A stretch of DNA of 64,000 nucleotides from Cercophora sp. LCS_1 (GCA_036250225.1 JAPZLL010000011.1:930001-994000); one strand, 5' to 3'. Shown: positions 41,582 to 52,967, counted from the stretch's first letter. The notes: a model not told the origin generated them from the sequence alone. Numbers and translations: made by a program.

Positions 41582-42538
41582 ATGGCTGACGTTACGGACG
41601 CCGCCCTCGTGGCAGCTTTTGACGCAGCGCTTGACGCCGCAGGCTTTGGAACACCGGACGTCGATGCTGCGGCCGTCGCCGAGGCAGTTCGACAGTTATT
41701 TGACCAACACTCGGGCCTGCGCGGGGACAGACAGACCGAAGCACGTCTCGCTTTGTTAAACCCTAGCTTGCAGGTTCCTGCCTCGTCAGTTCCAACTCCC
41801 CTGGTTGCAACAATCGACACCCCAAACGGAAGCGACCAGCCCCCCGCCGCGCAGACCCCGACTCAAGCTGTGAGCAACGCGATTGTAGCCAGCCGGTTTC
41901 ACGTTGTCACAAACCAAGTCGGTGCGCCTCATGACGGCTTCTCTGAAAACTATGCTGGAGATAGGGAACTAGATGGAAATCGCCCCATCGCGGTGTTGGT
42001 CGGCCAAGAAACGGCGTTTTGGCTGACAGGCCTCCCGGCGGACGTTACCCATTCAGAGATTCTTGGCGCCATTCGGAATACGGGGCGTGTCTATCAACTG
42101 CATATAAACCGCCCCACGGGGGAGCACCGCTATCCCGCTGCGCGGTTGTTCTTCTTCTCACGCGACGCGGCCGCGGCCTTTGAGCAGAATACCGAGAACG
42201 GTTTTTACGTTCGAAACCAGAGAGTCAGGCTTGATATCAACCGTTTCAACCTACAGGTATTTCCCCTTCGCAGATCCCGAGTTCTATTGATCCGAGGACC
42301 AGCCTGGCTGGTCAGCTGGGAGGCACTACAAGCGCTTCTGGCCCCACCGAACATTAGGTACTATGATATTGACCGGGTTTTCCCCCTCCGGGCTCAGAGG
42401 GGTGGCCGAATGCTCCTCGAAGTGCACTTTGCGAGCTTTCGGGCTCAAGCAGAGTCCGCGGCGGTTGTCGTCCGACGAAATTGGACCCGGTTTGGGGTCT
42501 CTGTCCAGTTCGGCAGAGACCCTTGCGGCGATGCGTGA
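41582..42538 (+). CDS. RRM-like fold protein, family member B, 318 aa
   Basis: The ATG at 41582 (MADVTDAALVAAFDAALDAA) is chosen because the broken paralogue starts at the equivalent position; the frame is open 58 codons further upstream. The RNP2-like FWLTGLP (146-152) and RNP1-like AARLFFFSR (186-194) flank THSEILGAIRNTGRVYQLHI. The second unit contains SRVLLIRGPAWLVSWEALQA and MLLEVHFASFRAQAES. The C-terminus QFGRDPCGD is shared by all members. The N-terminal 45 residues form an Ala-rich helical segment absent from member A, followed by a Pro/Thr-rich linker. No catalytic motif. Possibly nucleic-acid or protein binding. Confidence 0.78.
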   Translation: MADVTDAALVAAFDAALDAAGFGTPDVDAAAVAEAVRQLFDQHSGLRGDRQTEARLALLNPSLQVPASSVPTPLVATIDTPNGSDQPPAAQTPTQAVSNAIVASRFHVVTNQVGAPHDGFSENYAGDRELDGNRPIAVLVGQETAFWLTGLPADVTHSEILGAIRNTGRVYQLHINRPTGEHRYPAARLFFFSRDAAAAFEQNTENGFYVRNQRVRLDINRFNLQVFPLRRSRVLLIRGPAWLVSWEALQALLAPPNIRYYDIDRVFPLRAQRGGRMLLEVHFASFRAQAESAAVVVRRNWTRFGVSVQFGRDPCGDA

Positions 42539-43471
42539 ACTGGCAACTCTGGTATTTTCTTGCCATGGGACGGTGGATCAGTTTACGGTGTGTCGCTTGG
42601 GTGTGGGGTTGGGGGGCGCCAGGGGGTATGACTCTGGCGGCGAAGTGATCATATCAACTAGGTCTACGTAGCCAGATGTTTCTGGAATCCACAATATCAG
42701 GTTGCTACCTGGCCCGGAACGCATTCACATTCTCCACTGTGCAATGCCTGGGAGCTAGCTTTTGCCAGTTCATTGTTATCGTTGACTTTGTGGGCAACTC
42801 GGGCCACAAGCAGTATTGATCGGGCGACTACTAGTCTGCCGCGTAGGGGTAGAGCGGACTTGTTTCGTTACTTAGGTTGGTTGATCCTTGTGCAAGGACT
42901 AAAGCTGGCTTCGTCTATCAAGTAGCTTGCTGTAACCACGGAACCACGAGATCCCCCGAAGCCAGCACGACTGGGCGGATGGGCAACCACCTCGTCCAAG
43001 CAAACGGGGGACCCGCCCGAGGGTCTCTAGTCCTCATTATCTGGACTGCAAGCCTTGACTCTAAAACTATCCTTTTTCAAGAGTGTTGCCAGGCATCTTT
43101 CAACTCCGAGGGAAAATCGCCTTAGTACTGTGACTTACGGACGGCGAACAATGTACTCCAATCACCAGAGAATTACCCGGTATCTCTGGTGCCTTATTGC
43201 TGACCCGGGAGAGCCTCGGGGAATACCATGGGAGTCAATGTGGGTTTGAGAAGACGTTGCATGAATGAAAACTTCTTGTTAGGTAGGTAGGAGCACCAGG
43301 CCAAATATCTGGGCTAGGGAAGCAATTAGGGAATTCCTCTTCTGAACAGCTACGGCACTCAGCCCAAAATTTATCGGGTTTATTCCTTACTCAAGTCTCG
43401 AAGAGGAGCATCGTTCCCCCCCCTCTGTCAGTAGTTATCCTGGCATGAACACGGCGGTGTAACTTCGCCCT
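42539..43471. other. intergenic, nothing recognised
   Basis: About 930 bases without a supportable gene; frames at 42877-43125 and 43055-43249 lack features. Confidence 0.4.
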
Positions 43472-45562
43472 CTATCCAAAAACTTCCATCATAAAGTGAT
43501 ACTCAATCTTACTCCCATCCTCCCGTCCCCTCGCACTCAACAACCGACAACGATCCGCCAATATCTCACCCACAACCGGGGTCCCACAGAAGAAGACCCC
43601 GATCTTCAACTCCTCATCCATTTGCTCCGGATCCCTCTCAACCTGCGCAGCCTTGTAAAATTTCATTTCCTCGTAGTGATGATCCAGAATCTTGACAAAA
43701 TCTGGCCGTCCAAAGTGCGTCGGGTTCAACAGCCCCGTCAACGGGCTCATCGGCTGTTCAGGGGTCCGATGCATCTCCAACAGCCAACGATACACATGAG
43801 TGGTGATCTTATCCCGTTTCTGGGTAACATGTGTGTGGATGCGAATATCGAGATGGGCCTGCTCATCGTGCTCGGCGTGCCATTGCTGACTTTGCGACAC
43901 ACGGTTGAGGAGGTCGGACAGCCATAGCAGGCTGTTTCGTTCGCGGACGGTCCAGTGGAAATCAACCCGGCGGTAATCGGGAGCATAGGTCGACGGATGG
44001 TGGTCTCCACTCCCGCCACTGAGAAGAGTATCTCTGTGTTTCGTTTCATCCGTCTTCTCGGCGGAGGGTCCCGGTCCGGGATGGTCCCTGTCGTCCTTTT
44101 CCTGCAGGTCAACGAGGATTCCGGAAAACGGGGTAACACCGATCCCAGCGCCCACGACGATGCTCTGGTTGAAGTCGTAGAATCGCTGCGCCGGGGCGCC
44201 AAATGGCCCGTTGATCCCAATTTCGATCTTGGATTCAGATCCGGGCTCCTTTCCGCCCAGCTCTTGCAGCTTGGAGGTCCAATTTCCATCGGTTTTGATG
44301 TGCAGCTGAAATTCGTTGCCGACGCATGTCGATACAGTGAAAGGATGCCACTGAAAGAGACTTATCTTGGGGACTTGCAAAAACACGTACTGGCCTGCGT
44401 GGTACTGCCAAATACGCTGGCTAGGGATGGTGCCTTTAATCAGGACAGTCTCCTTGTCGAGTACTCTGATCGTTGCCTGCACGCGATGTGGTCTGAAGCC
44501 TAGAAGAATGCGAATAACCCTCTCTGTGAGAACGAGGAGGGTAGGGAAGGCTAGCCAGTACCCAAACATGGGCCACTGTAGTAGGCCGGCTGTTCCGTGA
44601 GCCATCAGAAGCCCGATGATGGGATACATGAGCAAGTGGCCGCATTGGAACAGCTCGTAGTTCGCCTTTCGAACCTGAGGCAAACTCAGCAGCGACAAGA
44701 CATAAAAGAGTCCAAGGGCAGTGATACCAGTGAACCCCGGAAGAGACCTGACGTAGGCGATGTACGGCCTGGGCACAGCATCGGGACCGAGGAGAATCGC
44801 AACTATATCTTCGTTCTCCTTCCGACTGCCCCAGACAAATGAGCCACCCAAGTGTCCAATTGCGTGCAGGGTTGCGAGCGTGAGCGCGACGCATGAAATG
44901 GTGATGTGAAAGGCCTGCGACATGTCCCAGTTGATGAACCGTGAGATGTAATACGACCGCCGCAGGAATGTCGAGAAATACCGCGACATGCTGAGGACCA
45001 GGAAGAAGAATGTCGGATAGAGAGCGCCTGCGCATGTCTTTGCTAGAACAACGCCCCAGCCAAAAGCTCGGGTGTAGTATTCGCCGGTGAGGTATTTGGT
45101 GAGTTGCCAGATGCCGAAAGCAAGTTGAATGGAAACAACAAGCGCGATGAAGGCTATTTCGGGCCCATGAACTGCCCAATACGACCTGATTCTTCGAAAA
45201 AACCCGAGCTTCCGCAAATAATCCCGCTGGTCAATACTAGTTTCCTTGTCCTGTTTCATGCTGGGGATTTTCCAGTTGCGCACCCGCTCTGCGAACTCGG
45301 CGCGCGGGATCCGACTCTTGTCTGAGTCAACAAGTTTGCGGAGAAAAGCATGGCGATCGAGGTCCGCTCGAGAATCGTGATTGAGGTTGTGAGGTAACGG
45401 GCGAGGCGCGAGCTCCTCGTGGACGCTGTCCAGTTTCCGCTCCACCTCGCTGTAGTCAATCAGGCCATCGCCATTGTGGTCGAGGTCGTCGAGAAACGCC
45501 TTGATCTCGTCCTCCGTCAGGTACTGGACATCTTCCCACGGTGCGGTCCCGTCGCTGGCCAT
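43472..45562 (-). CDS. EF-hand NADPH oxidase (NoxC-type), 696 aa
   Basis: Intronless. The N-terminus has a canonical EF-hand loop D28-H-N-G-D32-G-L-I-D36-Y-S-E39, implying calcium control; a second, weaker EF-hand-like segment (VDSDKSRIPRAEF) lies at about 78-90. Six membrane helices follow, with the two bis-heme His pairs H219/H233 and H309/H322 in the gp91phox spacing. The FAD-binding HPFTVST (406-412), NADPH-binding GAGIGVTPF (471-479) and C-terminal VFFCGTPVVGEIL complete the oxidase. It should transfer electrons from NADPH across the membrane to O2, making superoxide. EF-hand-bearing fungal Nox enzymes form the NoxC class. A hydrophilic insert (about 489-525) lies in the NADPH domain. 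Confidence 0.93.
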   Translation of the reverse strand: MASDGTAPWEDVQYLTEDEIKAFLDDLDHNGDGLIDYSEVERKLDSVHEELAPRPLPHNLNHDSRADLDRHAFLRKLVDSDKSRIPRAEFAERVRNWKIPSMKQDKETSIDQRDYLRKLGFFRRIRSYWAVHGPEIAFIALVVSIQLAFGIWQLTKYLTGEYYTRAFGWGVVLAKTCAGALYPTFFFLVLSMSRYFSTFLRRSYYISRFINWDMSQAFHITISCVALTLATLHAIGHLGGSFVWGSRKENEDIVAILLGPDAVPRPYIAYVRSLPGFTGITALGLFYVLSLLSLPQVRKANYELFQCGHLLMYPIIGLLMAHGTAGLLQWPMFGYWLAFPTLLVLTERVIRILLGFRPHRVQATIRVLDKETVLIKGTIPSQRIWQYHAGQYVFLQVPKISLFQWHPFTVSTCVGNEFQLHIKTDGNWTSKLQELGGKEPGSESKIEIGINGPFGAPAQRFYDFNQSIVVGAGIGVTPFSGILVDLQEKDDRDHPGPGPSAEKTDETKHRDTLLSGGSGDHHPSTYAPDYRRVDFHWTVRERNSLLWLSDLLNRVSQSQQWHAEHDEQAHLDIRIHTHVTQKRDKITTHVYRWLLEMHRTPEQPMSPLTGLLNPTHFGRPDFVKILDHHYEEMKFYKAAQVERDPEQMDEELKIGVFFCGTPVVGEILADRCRLLSARGREDGSKIEYHFMMEVFG

Positions 45563-46673
45563 CGGTGGTGGTTAACGCCCTTGCTGTTGCGCCCCTGGCG
45601 ATCAATGCTGGGAGCAAATTGCGTGTGCACCGGGCCAGCAAAGGGTTGGCGCTGCCGTGGTGTTTTAAGCACGAACGGGCGTCCGCCATTCGACGTCTGC
45701 CAAGTCCAAAGAGCGGACGCCAAGTCACTGGGCAGGAGCGTGAAACTTGATGACATGGCTCAGTATCTTGGCCCGCCGTCATGGAGGGTGGGTATTGGCC
45801 GCCAAGGGTCTTCCGTTCGCTGGGCAATGCTTGGTTCAGCAGGCGTATGGAGAACCAATTGCTCACGCAAACCAGGAATTCCAACGAGAACTTATCGTCG
45901 GGATGATAAGCACAAGCCTGCGATAAGAAGTCGTGGATATGCCTTTGGGAAGGAGCTAATTACTGGTAATGTTGTGCGATTGACAGGAAGGAACAGGCAG
46001 CGCAAAAGCATAGAGCACGGCGGGGAAAGCTGCAGAAGATCAAACTGCTTCGAGAAGAATGGGAAAAAACTGCGAATGGTTGACGATCCATGCATGCTTG
46101 AGTTGCATGTCAAGGCACTGGAAACTTTGCACCATTCAGCTCGTGGGTCTCTCTCCCTCGACGACTGGCGCGCGTTGCGCGGCCAGACAAAAACGCGCAT
46201 CGAGTACACGTAAGACTTCACTTTCAGCGAATAGGTACCTGCTGTGATGGGCGGGAAGCAAAATGTCTCAGGAGTCCAAAATTTCGCGGGCGATACGAGT
46301 TGGACTTTTGGGACAAGCGAATCGGAATCACATCTCTCATCAGTCCACATTCCGTTGTGGCGGATGCAGCAAACCAATCATTCGATGGCAGATGGCGCGC
46401 GGCGACGGCTTTCTCCGCTTGAACGAGATGGAGCCCGATGGCGCCCCTTTCGACTGCTGATTTGTACGACGCTCGAATAGGTACCTAGCTATGCTTGGCT
46501 GCAATCCACTCACTGCGACGAAACATCACCGAGTGCCTGTCACGCGCACCATCGATGTCACCAGGGCCAGGATGATCAACGGGCAGATATCGCGAACTTC
46601 TCTCTAGGAGCTCACAGTTGAGTGCTCTACGCCTTTCGGTTAATGCTACTTCGTTATCGAACAGAGCCACTCG
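45563..46673. other. intergenic between NADPH oxidase and F-box-like genes
   Basis: No firmly supported gene. A 65-codon ATG frame at 46263-46460 contains FRCGGCSKPIIRW, a possible Cys-based metal site, but is too short to call. The larger frame at 45419-46213 is antisense to the oxidase. Confidence 0.4.
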
Positions 46674-47890
46674 TCAGGTCGGTCTAGCCGCCGGGGGCAT
46701 ACAATAAGGTTGCGGATGGAACACCGACCATGGCAACGTCTTAACCTTGACTCCCACCTCATCCCTGACCTTTGCAATCCACCTTTCGTCCACCGGGGCA
46801 GCCAAGCCGACCGTTCGCAACGTGGGATTGAACCCCTTCAAGATGCCAACCAGCCTAACGCCCCAAAATAACTTTATGGTCTCTACCAGATACAACCTTT
46901 CCCGCGTCAAATCTTGAGCCGCCCTCGACCCTTCTGCATCCGGTAATGCTACTTCCACTCTCTCTCTTATAGACATCTGCAGTTCCTCATTCCCAGGCGC
47001 GAGCAGCTCCAGGATGATGTCTAGCTGTTTCTCTTTGGGAATAGTCTCACCCGATACAGTTTGGCCCCCACGGGGCTCTCCTTCCTCCTTGGAAAGGTCG
47101 ATTTGCAGCAGTGGATTTGCCCACGAAAACTCATGACTTAGCTGCGCAATCGTCTCGCTCAAATTTTTCCATCTCGAGCTGTAAAAAACGTCCTCTTGGA
47201 AAGACCAGTCGTAGTCTAGATCGAGTCGTTCCAAGCTGGTGGCGTTCCGGGCGAGCGAACAAAGGAGAATCTCGGGGTCGATCATGGGGTCATTATCCCA
47301 CAACAGCTTGGGGGGCCAGGCCGTGCGTGAATAGGGAAAATCGCCGGTGAATTTGACGCGGACACGACGGAGGTAGCGTGCGGGGCCGCCGTCGAAAAAG
47401 AAAAGAGAGCGAAATCTTTTGTTGAGGGATAGCACCTTTTTGACGCTTCGGAAATGACCGGTGTCGAAGAAGCCGTATGTTGGAGCATACATGAGAGGGA
47501 TGAGTTCTTGGTGGAGGGCTGGCGGCGGCAGTGTCCCGGTTAGGAGCGGATCAAAAAGACCGGATTTGAACATGGGAAGTCGTGAAATGGCTCACTTTTA
47601 CAACTACGCGATACAGCCGAAAGCGTCTTGAAGTTGTGCGTCTTTTCCAAGGCCCAGGTTCCGCGCATAGGGACAGTGAAGAGGGAGCCCCCGCATCTTC
47701 TCCTTCTGAGGGGCCGGTAAGGGGAAATCCATGGGCTAAAAGCGCCTCCGCAGTCGGAATTGCCCTTCCACCAGTAAAGATGGCCATATATCTCGCACCG
47801 GATTTCGGGGGGCAGTTGGAGGAAGGGGAACGACCTTTCTAGTCCGAGTGCTGTGACAGCCGAGATTTGGGTGGCTGATGGTTCAGACAT
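46674..47890 (-). CDS. F-box-like protein, 2 exons, 379 aa
   Basis: Exons 47890-47596 and 47518-46674, with a 77-bp intron (GTGAGC donor, CCAG acceptor) that joins SRSCK to TLHQELIPLMYAPTYGFF. Residues of about 20-40 (SFPFLQLPPEIRCEIYGHLY) follow the F-box-like pattern LPxEIRxxIYxxL; after the junction comes the LxxELIPLMYxxTYGFF strand-helix block common in fungal proteins annotated F-box or 2EXR. The remainder is helical with ATSLERLDLDYDWSF and AKVRDEVGVKVKTLPW and no Kelch or LRR repeats. It may be an SCF ubiquitin-ligase adaptor, but such fungal 2EXR/F-box-like proteins are mostly untested. It shares a divergent promoter with a HET gene. Confidence 0.75.
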
Positions 47891-48426
47891 GATGGGAATG
47901 ACGCGGGCCGTAGAACGCGTGCCAGCTGTGGACGGGTACATTGATGGAACCGGGTTAAGAAGGGGGAAAGAGTACCCCAGCGCGATCCTTCTGCAATGTT
48001 GGCAGAATTGAATGGGTGAGATCTTGCTTAAATAGGGGGAAGGCACCATCCAGACCCACCACGGGCTCCCGTGCGGGGTATGAACAAACATGATTGGCAC
48101 ACCGTTTCCAGCGCTGTGGTAACCAGTGAGAAGCAACTCACCCTCACCGGTTATCGACTCAGGTCATCACCTCAGACCACCCCTGCCGGCTCCTGGTCCT
48201 TTCTGCCAACAGCACACTGCGCATACCCGAACTCAATCGCGCGACCCTATCAGCAAGTCTCCTCTTTGCATACCATCCCGCCAGCGGCCAACCGAACAGG
48301 CCAAGGTCACCTTATCAGACCGCCGAGCATTGTCTGCCTGAGCCCCGCATTTGACTCCCTCTCGCCTACCCTCGCCTACCCAACTTTTCACCATTCCGCC
48401 TCATCACCTCAGCTCATTAACCGACC
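47891..48426. promoter_or_regulatory. divergent promoter of the F-box-like and HET genes
   Basis: 536 bases between opposing ATGs. A CCTCGCCTACCCTCGCCTACC direct repeat and a CT-rich leader precede the HET start. No operator identified. Confidence 0.4.
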
Positions 48427-50076
48427 ATGCGACTTATCGATTGCGAGACGTACGAGTTAGTGGAGGTGTCAGAACCCACAGAGCCCTACGCCATTCTTTC
48501 GCACACCTGGGGTCATGATGAGCTCTCCTTTCGAGAGTACCTGGACCCCGCCGAACGAAGATACAGCGCAACTTTTCGCACCAAAATCGAGCCTTTCTGT
48601 GAGGTCGCCTTGGCGGACGGTATCCGTTTTGCTTGGGCTGATACATGCTGCATCGACAAATCAAGCAGCGCTGAACTCAGTGAAGCAATCAACTCCATGT
48701 GGACGTGGTACAAAAACGCCGAAGTCTGTTACGCCTACCTCTCGGACGTTCCGGGTGACGTCAAGACTCACGACCCAAAGTCTGCTTTTGCCCGTAGCAG
48801 GTGGTTTACACGGGGGTGGACCCTGCAGGAGCTTGTGGCACCGAGACGCTTGGAATTCTTCGCCGAAGACTGGGCCCTGATCGGCGACAAGGCCACCCTG
48901 CTGGATGAACTGGAGGCCATCACAGGGATCAACCGGGAAGCTCTTGCTGGCCAAGACCTTGCAGACTTTAGTGTTGCAAGACGAATGAGCTGGGCTTCAT
49001 CCCGTCAGACGACCCGGCCCGAAGATATTGCCTACTGCCTGATGGGGATATTTGACGTCAACATGCCGATGCTCTACGGCGAAGGCTCCAAGGCGTTTAT
49101 CCGGCTCCAGGAAGAGATCATGAGAAACACCGAAGACCAATCGTTGTTTGCGTGGAAGGCAACACCAGAATCGGCGAAGCAGTTCCCATATCGTGGCCTG
49201 CTGTCAAGTTCGCCTGCCGAGTTTGCGGGCTGCGGGAACATCAAGCCGTACCCCGTGTTCACCGCCGTATCTACTCCGGTTGCGTCAACCAGTAGAGGGA
49301 TACCACTGACGGGGAAAGTCTTACCAGAGTGGTCCACCAACCAACCCTTGAAGATTGGAAAAGGCAAGATTAAGCTCAATTGCTTTGACCAGGAACAAGG
49401 TCAGAGCAGGGCGATCATGATCGAGGTTACTGGAGTTGGTGGGGACCGGTATCTCCGGTCTTCTCCGCACACAGACTTCTCATTTCCGGAAGTTCTCAAG
49501 GCTATGGTGGATGAAGATACCACGACGGTCTGGCTGCCGAAGTCCGTTCACAAGGCCACAGCGGAAGCCATGCCTAACTCCACACGGCAGCACGAATTTT
49601 ATGTCGTGTTGCCAGGCGATCCGTGGGATCTCAAGCTTTGGTATAGAGCGAGTGGGCGCTTCATCAACATTCCGCCGCCGAGTGAGGGACCCTACGGCTC
49701 ACCAAGATTGATTCCCTCTGCCGCGTGGAACGTTGGAATCGCTTCTCTGTTATTCAAGGATGAATACATCCAAGCGAGTTTCCAGGTCCACATTTGGGTG
49801 TGGCCTTTTGGTTTGGGTGAGACCATCAAAGTACAGCTTCATGCTGAAGTCACCGATTTTGCCAACGGTTTGGACCTGAAGGCACACAAACCGACGGACT
49901 GGGGGCACGAGCGAATAGTACGAGGCGACTGGGCCAGTGGGAAAAGCCGGCCTTCTCTCCCACCGACACAGAGACTTACTCTGAAACGACGTGGGGGTGA
50001 ACAGTCGTCAGTTGATATCAAGCTCGAGCTTCGGACATTTCAAGGGCTCGATGTCTTTTGCCTAGTGGTACAATAA
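48427..50076 (+). CDS. HET-domain (heterokaryon incompatibility type) protein, 549 aa
   Basis: Intronless. The HET domain occupies about residues 20-215: YAILSHTWGHDELSF, RFAWADTCCIDKSSSAELSE, INSMWTWYKNAEVCYAYLSD, RSRWFTRGWTLQELVAP and RPEDIAYCLMGIFDVNMPML with YGEG. This arrangement matches the HET-E/HET-D-type subgroup. Unlike het-e there is no NACHT or WD40 region; the C-terminal 330 residues are a beta-rich domain of unknown role. HET domains trigger regulated cell death on non-self recognition. All HET landmarks are intact, in contrast to the truncated copy at 35858. It is convergent with the zinc-cluster gene ending at 50163. Confidence 0.93.
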   Translation: MRLIDCETYELVEVSEPTEPYAILSHTWGHDELSFREYLDPAERRYSATFRTKIEPFCEVALADGIRFAWADTCCIDKSSSAELSEAINSMWTWYKNAEVCYAYLSDVPGDVKTHDPKSAFARSRWFTRGWTLQELVAPRRLEFFAEDWALIGDKATLLDELEAITGINREALAGQDLADFSVARRMSWASSRQTTRPEDIAYCLMGIFDVNMPMLYGEGSKAFIRLQEEIMRNTEDQSLFAWKATPESAKQFPYRGLLSSSPAEFAGCGNIKPYPVFTAVSTPVASTSRGIPLTGKVLPEWSTNQPLKIGKGKIKLNCFDQEQGQSRAIMIEVTGVGGDRYLRSSPHTDFSFPEVLKAMVDEDTTTVWLPKSVHKATAEAMPNSTRQHEFYVVLPGDPWDLKLWYRASGRFINIPPPSEGPYGSPRLIPSAAWNVGIASLLFKDEYIQASFQVHIWVWPFGLGETIKVQLHAEVTDFANGLDLKAHKPTDWGHERIVRGDWASGKSRPSLPPTQRLTLKRRGGEQSSVDIKLELRTFQGLDVFCLVVQ

Positions 50077-50162
50077 CATCCGAGGAAACCACGAGATACT
50101 GGTCGATCTTCCCGATAACAAGACGAGCAAGCACCAAAAGCTCACACGGCTACGGGCTAAAG

Positions 50163-52319
50163 CTACACAGGAAACCCAAACTCTGGCCAAAACAACCCAT
50201 CCCCCTCCCCAAACAAATCCAACCCCTCCTCGGAAAACTGCATCTCCAACCCGCCCCCCACAAACAACTCCTCCAACGCCGTTTCCGCCGTCCCCAACTC
50301 CTCGACCCCACCGCCCGCGTCTCCTTCCGTCGTCAGCACACTCCTTTCATCAGCCTTCTTCACCGCCGCCGCAATCAACTCCGCATGTCTCCAAAACTCC
50401 TTGGCCGAAAAGTTCCCACTATCCCTCAACTGGGCTAACAACTCGACCGCATCTTCAAAACACTCCCGATCGGACATACTCCCCTCATGCGCCATAAGAC
50501 TCGACACAGCCACGACCGTCAGCGACGAAAACAGATACTGCGTCAAATCATGATACAGCGCCGGAAACGCACCATTAATCCAACTCTCCGACAAGATCCG
50601 ACACGAATGTCTCGCGCAGCGAATACACGTATCGATCAGCGGTTTCGCCGCCGTCGGTATCGCCTTTGGCGGAGTACTCCGCAGCAAGCTCAATCCATAC
50701 AACAGAATCGGTCTCGTCGCCAACACAATCGTCTTGTTCAAGGCCAAATGCAACGACAACAGGTCATAATCGTGGTAGGAGTTCGGGTGGGTATCTGTAT
50801 CCCAGTGTAACGAGGGAGGTAAACCATCAACCCAGCCCTTGAGTTCCTTGACGCGCTGCTGCACCTTGGTAAACAAGGTGGCGGCTTGGTCTTTGCCCGT
50901 GTAGATGGAGCGGACTGTGTTCATGGATATGCTGGCTAGCTTGACGTACGACGCATAGTAGTCTGCGAACCCAAAATCGGAGGAGATGATGGCGGCTGGG
51001 AGGTCCACTTTGACTTCGGCGTCCTGGATCGCGGGTGGACAGCCTAGCTTGGAGGCCCACATTCTGTCAAAGATGTAGGCGGTCCAGAAGACGCGGTTGC
51101 GGTGCTCGCGGAGGACGGGGTCGCTTAGTTGGGCCGAGGGGATGTTGAGGTGGAGGCCCATTATCACGGCGAGGCGGAGGGCTGAGCCGGCGAGGGTGTA
51201 GGCTGCGTAGGTGCGGTTGAGGGTGAAGGAGTAGAGGGACTGTTTTTCGGTCTAAGTTACTGCGAAAAGGGGGGATGAAGGGAGCGACACACAAGCATGA
51301 GCCGGATCTCGATAAAGTCGAGGGTTGGTCGCTCGGTCAGGTAGTTGAGGATCTTGGTTGCCTGGGCGAAATGGCCAATGCCGGGGAACTCGTGGCCTGG
51401 TGGGACAAAGCGCGAGGAGCAGAGCTCGCCGAGTGCAAAGAGGGCGCGGAGTTTGCAGGTCATGACGGGGTCGCGCCAGTTGGGGGTTGAGATGCTGAGC
51501 TCCAGGGCATCGAGGACTTCGGTTCGGCGGACAATGTGGTAGCACCGGCTGGCGTGCATCAGGGCGACACTCATCAAGAGACGCGCGCGAGATGGCTTTG
51601 GCCAGGGATGAGAGATTTCAGTCAGTGAGTTGAGGGTGTCATCGCCAGCATAGTCGACGTGTGGAAGGTGCATGCATGGCGGATCTGAGGGGTCGGACAG
51701 GACCTGGCGGAAGCGGGTAGCGAAGGCCGTGTCGGCTGCTTCGTTGATGGGTGTTGGCGTGTGATGGAGAGTGATGTCGATGAACCATGGTTGGTCACTG
51801 AGCGTAAGAGGATGGCTCGTGTCTGGACGTGTGGGTGGTGAAGCTGGGACGGTCTTTGGAGAGTTGGTCACGGCCGTTGTCGCACTGGGTGTTGCTTCCC
51901 CTGACGCCGTGCCCTTTGACGCCTCGAGCTGTTTCCGAAGGCGTTTGTTCTCCGCAACAAGTTGCTTGATGTAGCTGGGTAGAGCTTTCCGTCAACTCTT
52001 TCCGCTAAACACGGCCCGTCCCGAAACCGGACTGTCCGCCCCAACGGCGCCATCCTTACCTCTCATTGACCCTGACCCGCCGTGTCCGGCTCGGATACAG
52101 GCACTCCAGACCGGCCTTTTCACAGCTTTGGCAAGGTTCCTCACCAGAACACTTGATCTTTTTTGCATGGCATCGCTGGCAACTGTCTCGATATTTTTGT
52201 CAGTGAGGCCGACGTCGGGACTCGGGGGTCGGCCCAGCCGGCTCGGGGCGGATGACGCACGCGGTTGATTTGATTTTCGGCACCGACAGCCGGCTCGACA
52301 CCTCAGCTGATTCCTCCAT
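50163..52319 (-). CDS. Zn(II)2Cys6 transcription factor with fungal regulatory domain, 4 exons, 646 aa
   Basis: Exons 52319-52261, 52182-52060, 51974-51293 and 51239-50163; total 1941 bp with every phase consistent. The zinc cluster begins at the exon 1/2 junction: STA|CQRCHAKKIKC, then GEEPCQSCEKAGLECLYPSR, six cysteines in normal spacing. Exon 3 starts with a coiled-coil dimerisation linker (YIKQLVAENKRLRKQLEAS). The regulatory domain (PF04082-like) includes LYSFTLNRTYAAYTLAGSA and HRNRVFWTAYIFDRMWASKLG. Introns of 78, 85 and 53 bp have GT-AG ends. It is divergent from an MFS transporter with three CGG-N14-CCG palindromes between them, suggesting it controls itself and the transporter. A Gly/Glu-rich C-terminus may be an activation region. 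Confidence 0.92.
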
Positions 52320-52443
52320 TTTTTGCACCTCCCTTTACGAGAAAACATTTACGTCGTTGTTCAATCAGCGGTCTGGATTATTCGTCAGTCCGGCGTCGCA
52401 GGCTGGGGATGCAAATGCGATGACAGCGGTGTGACAGTCGATT

Positions 52444-52463
52444 CGGCAGGAAGCACTTTGCCG
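52444..52463. promoter_or_regulatory. CGG-N14-CCG palindrome, site 1
   Basis: CGGCA then ten bases then TGCCG, 125 bp upstream of the zinc-cluster gene ATG. Inverted CGG triplets are the usual binding site of Zn(II)2Cys6 dimers. The arms match sites 2 and 3. Confidence 0.6.
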
Positions 52464-52493
52464 ACAGGAATGCAGTGGGTCGTTCCACAAATT

Positions 52494-52513
52494 CGGCATG
52501 AGGCCTCTTGCCG
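52494..52513. promoter_or_regulatory. CGG-N14-CCG palindrome, site 2
   Basis: Same arms as site 1 (CGGCA...TGCCG), same N14 spacing, placed exactly 50 bp from it and preceded by the same ATT. Confidence 0.6.
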
Positions 52514-52967
52514 ACGTCCCCGTCCCCCGGCCCGGGTTTTGCCGCCATGTTGTGTTGCCCCTTATCCGACCCACTTCGACGCCATGGCGGCGCCCTTTGG
52601 GATCCGTCGATGACAGGCTTCGGTCGAGTGCAGGCAGCGAAGGTGTCAAAGTCAATTGTTGACAATTGTTAGATCAAGTGGCAAAGTTCTTGTCTGGGCA
52701 GACAGACAATCACGATGGGAATTTCCAGTGCAAGCATCAAAAGTCAGGGGCTGGTCGATCGCCACAGCAACCACACCTGTAAGTCACCCTTCTCGTCTGA
52801 CAGACGATACCTCCCGACCGCTCTCCATCTCGTAGAGATTGCACAAAGTTTTCGCAGGCCATATGCCGCCATAAGCAGCTAGTAAGCTGCAACGGCTGAA
52901 AAGAAATTCAACACGAAACCGTTGCATCGCTGGCGCCAAATCATGACCCTCCAGTGCAAAGTCTGCT

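Noticed and set aside
45419..46213. 264-aa plus-strand open frame
   Set aside because: Overlaps the 5' end of the NADPH oxidase antisense, with no ATG context or family match.
46263..46460. 65-codon frame with a CGGC motif
   Set aside because: Too short and without homology cues to call as a gene; mentioned in the intergenic entry.
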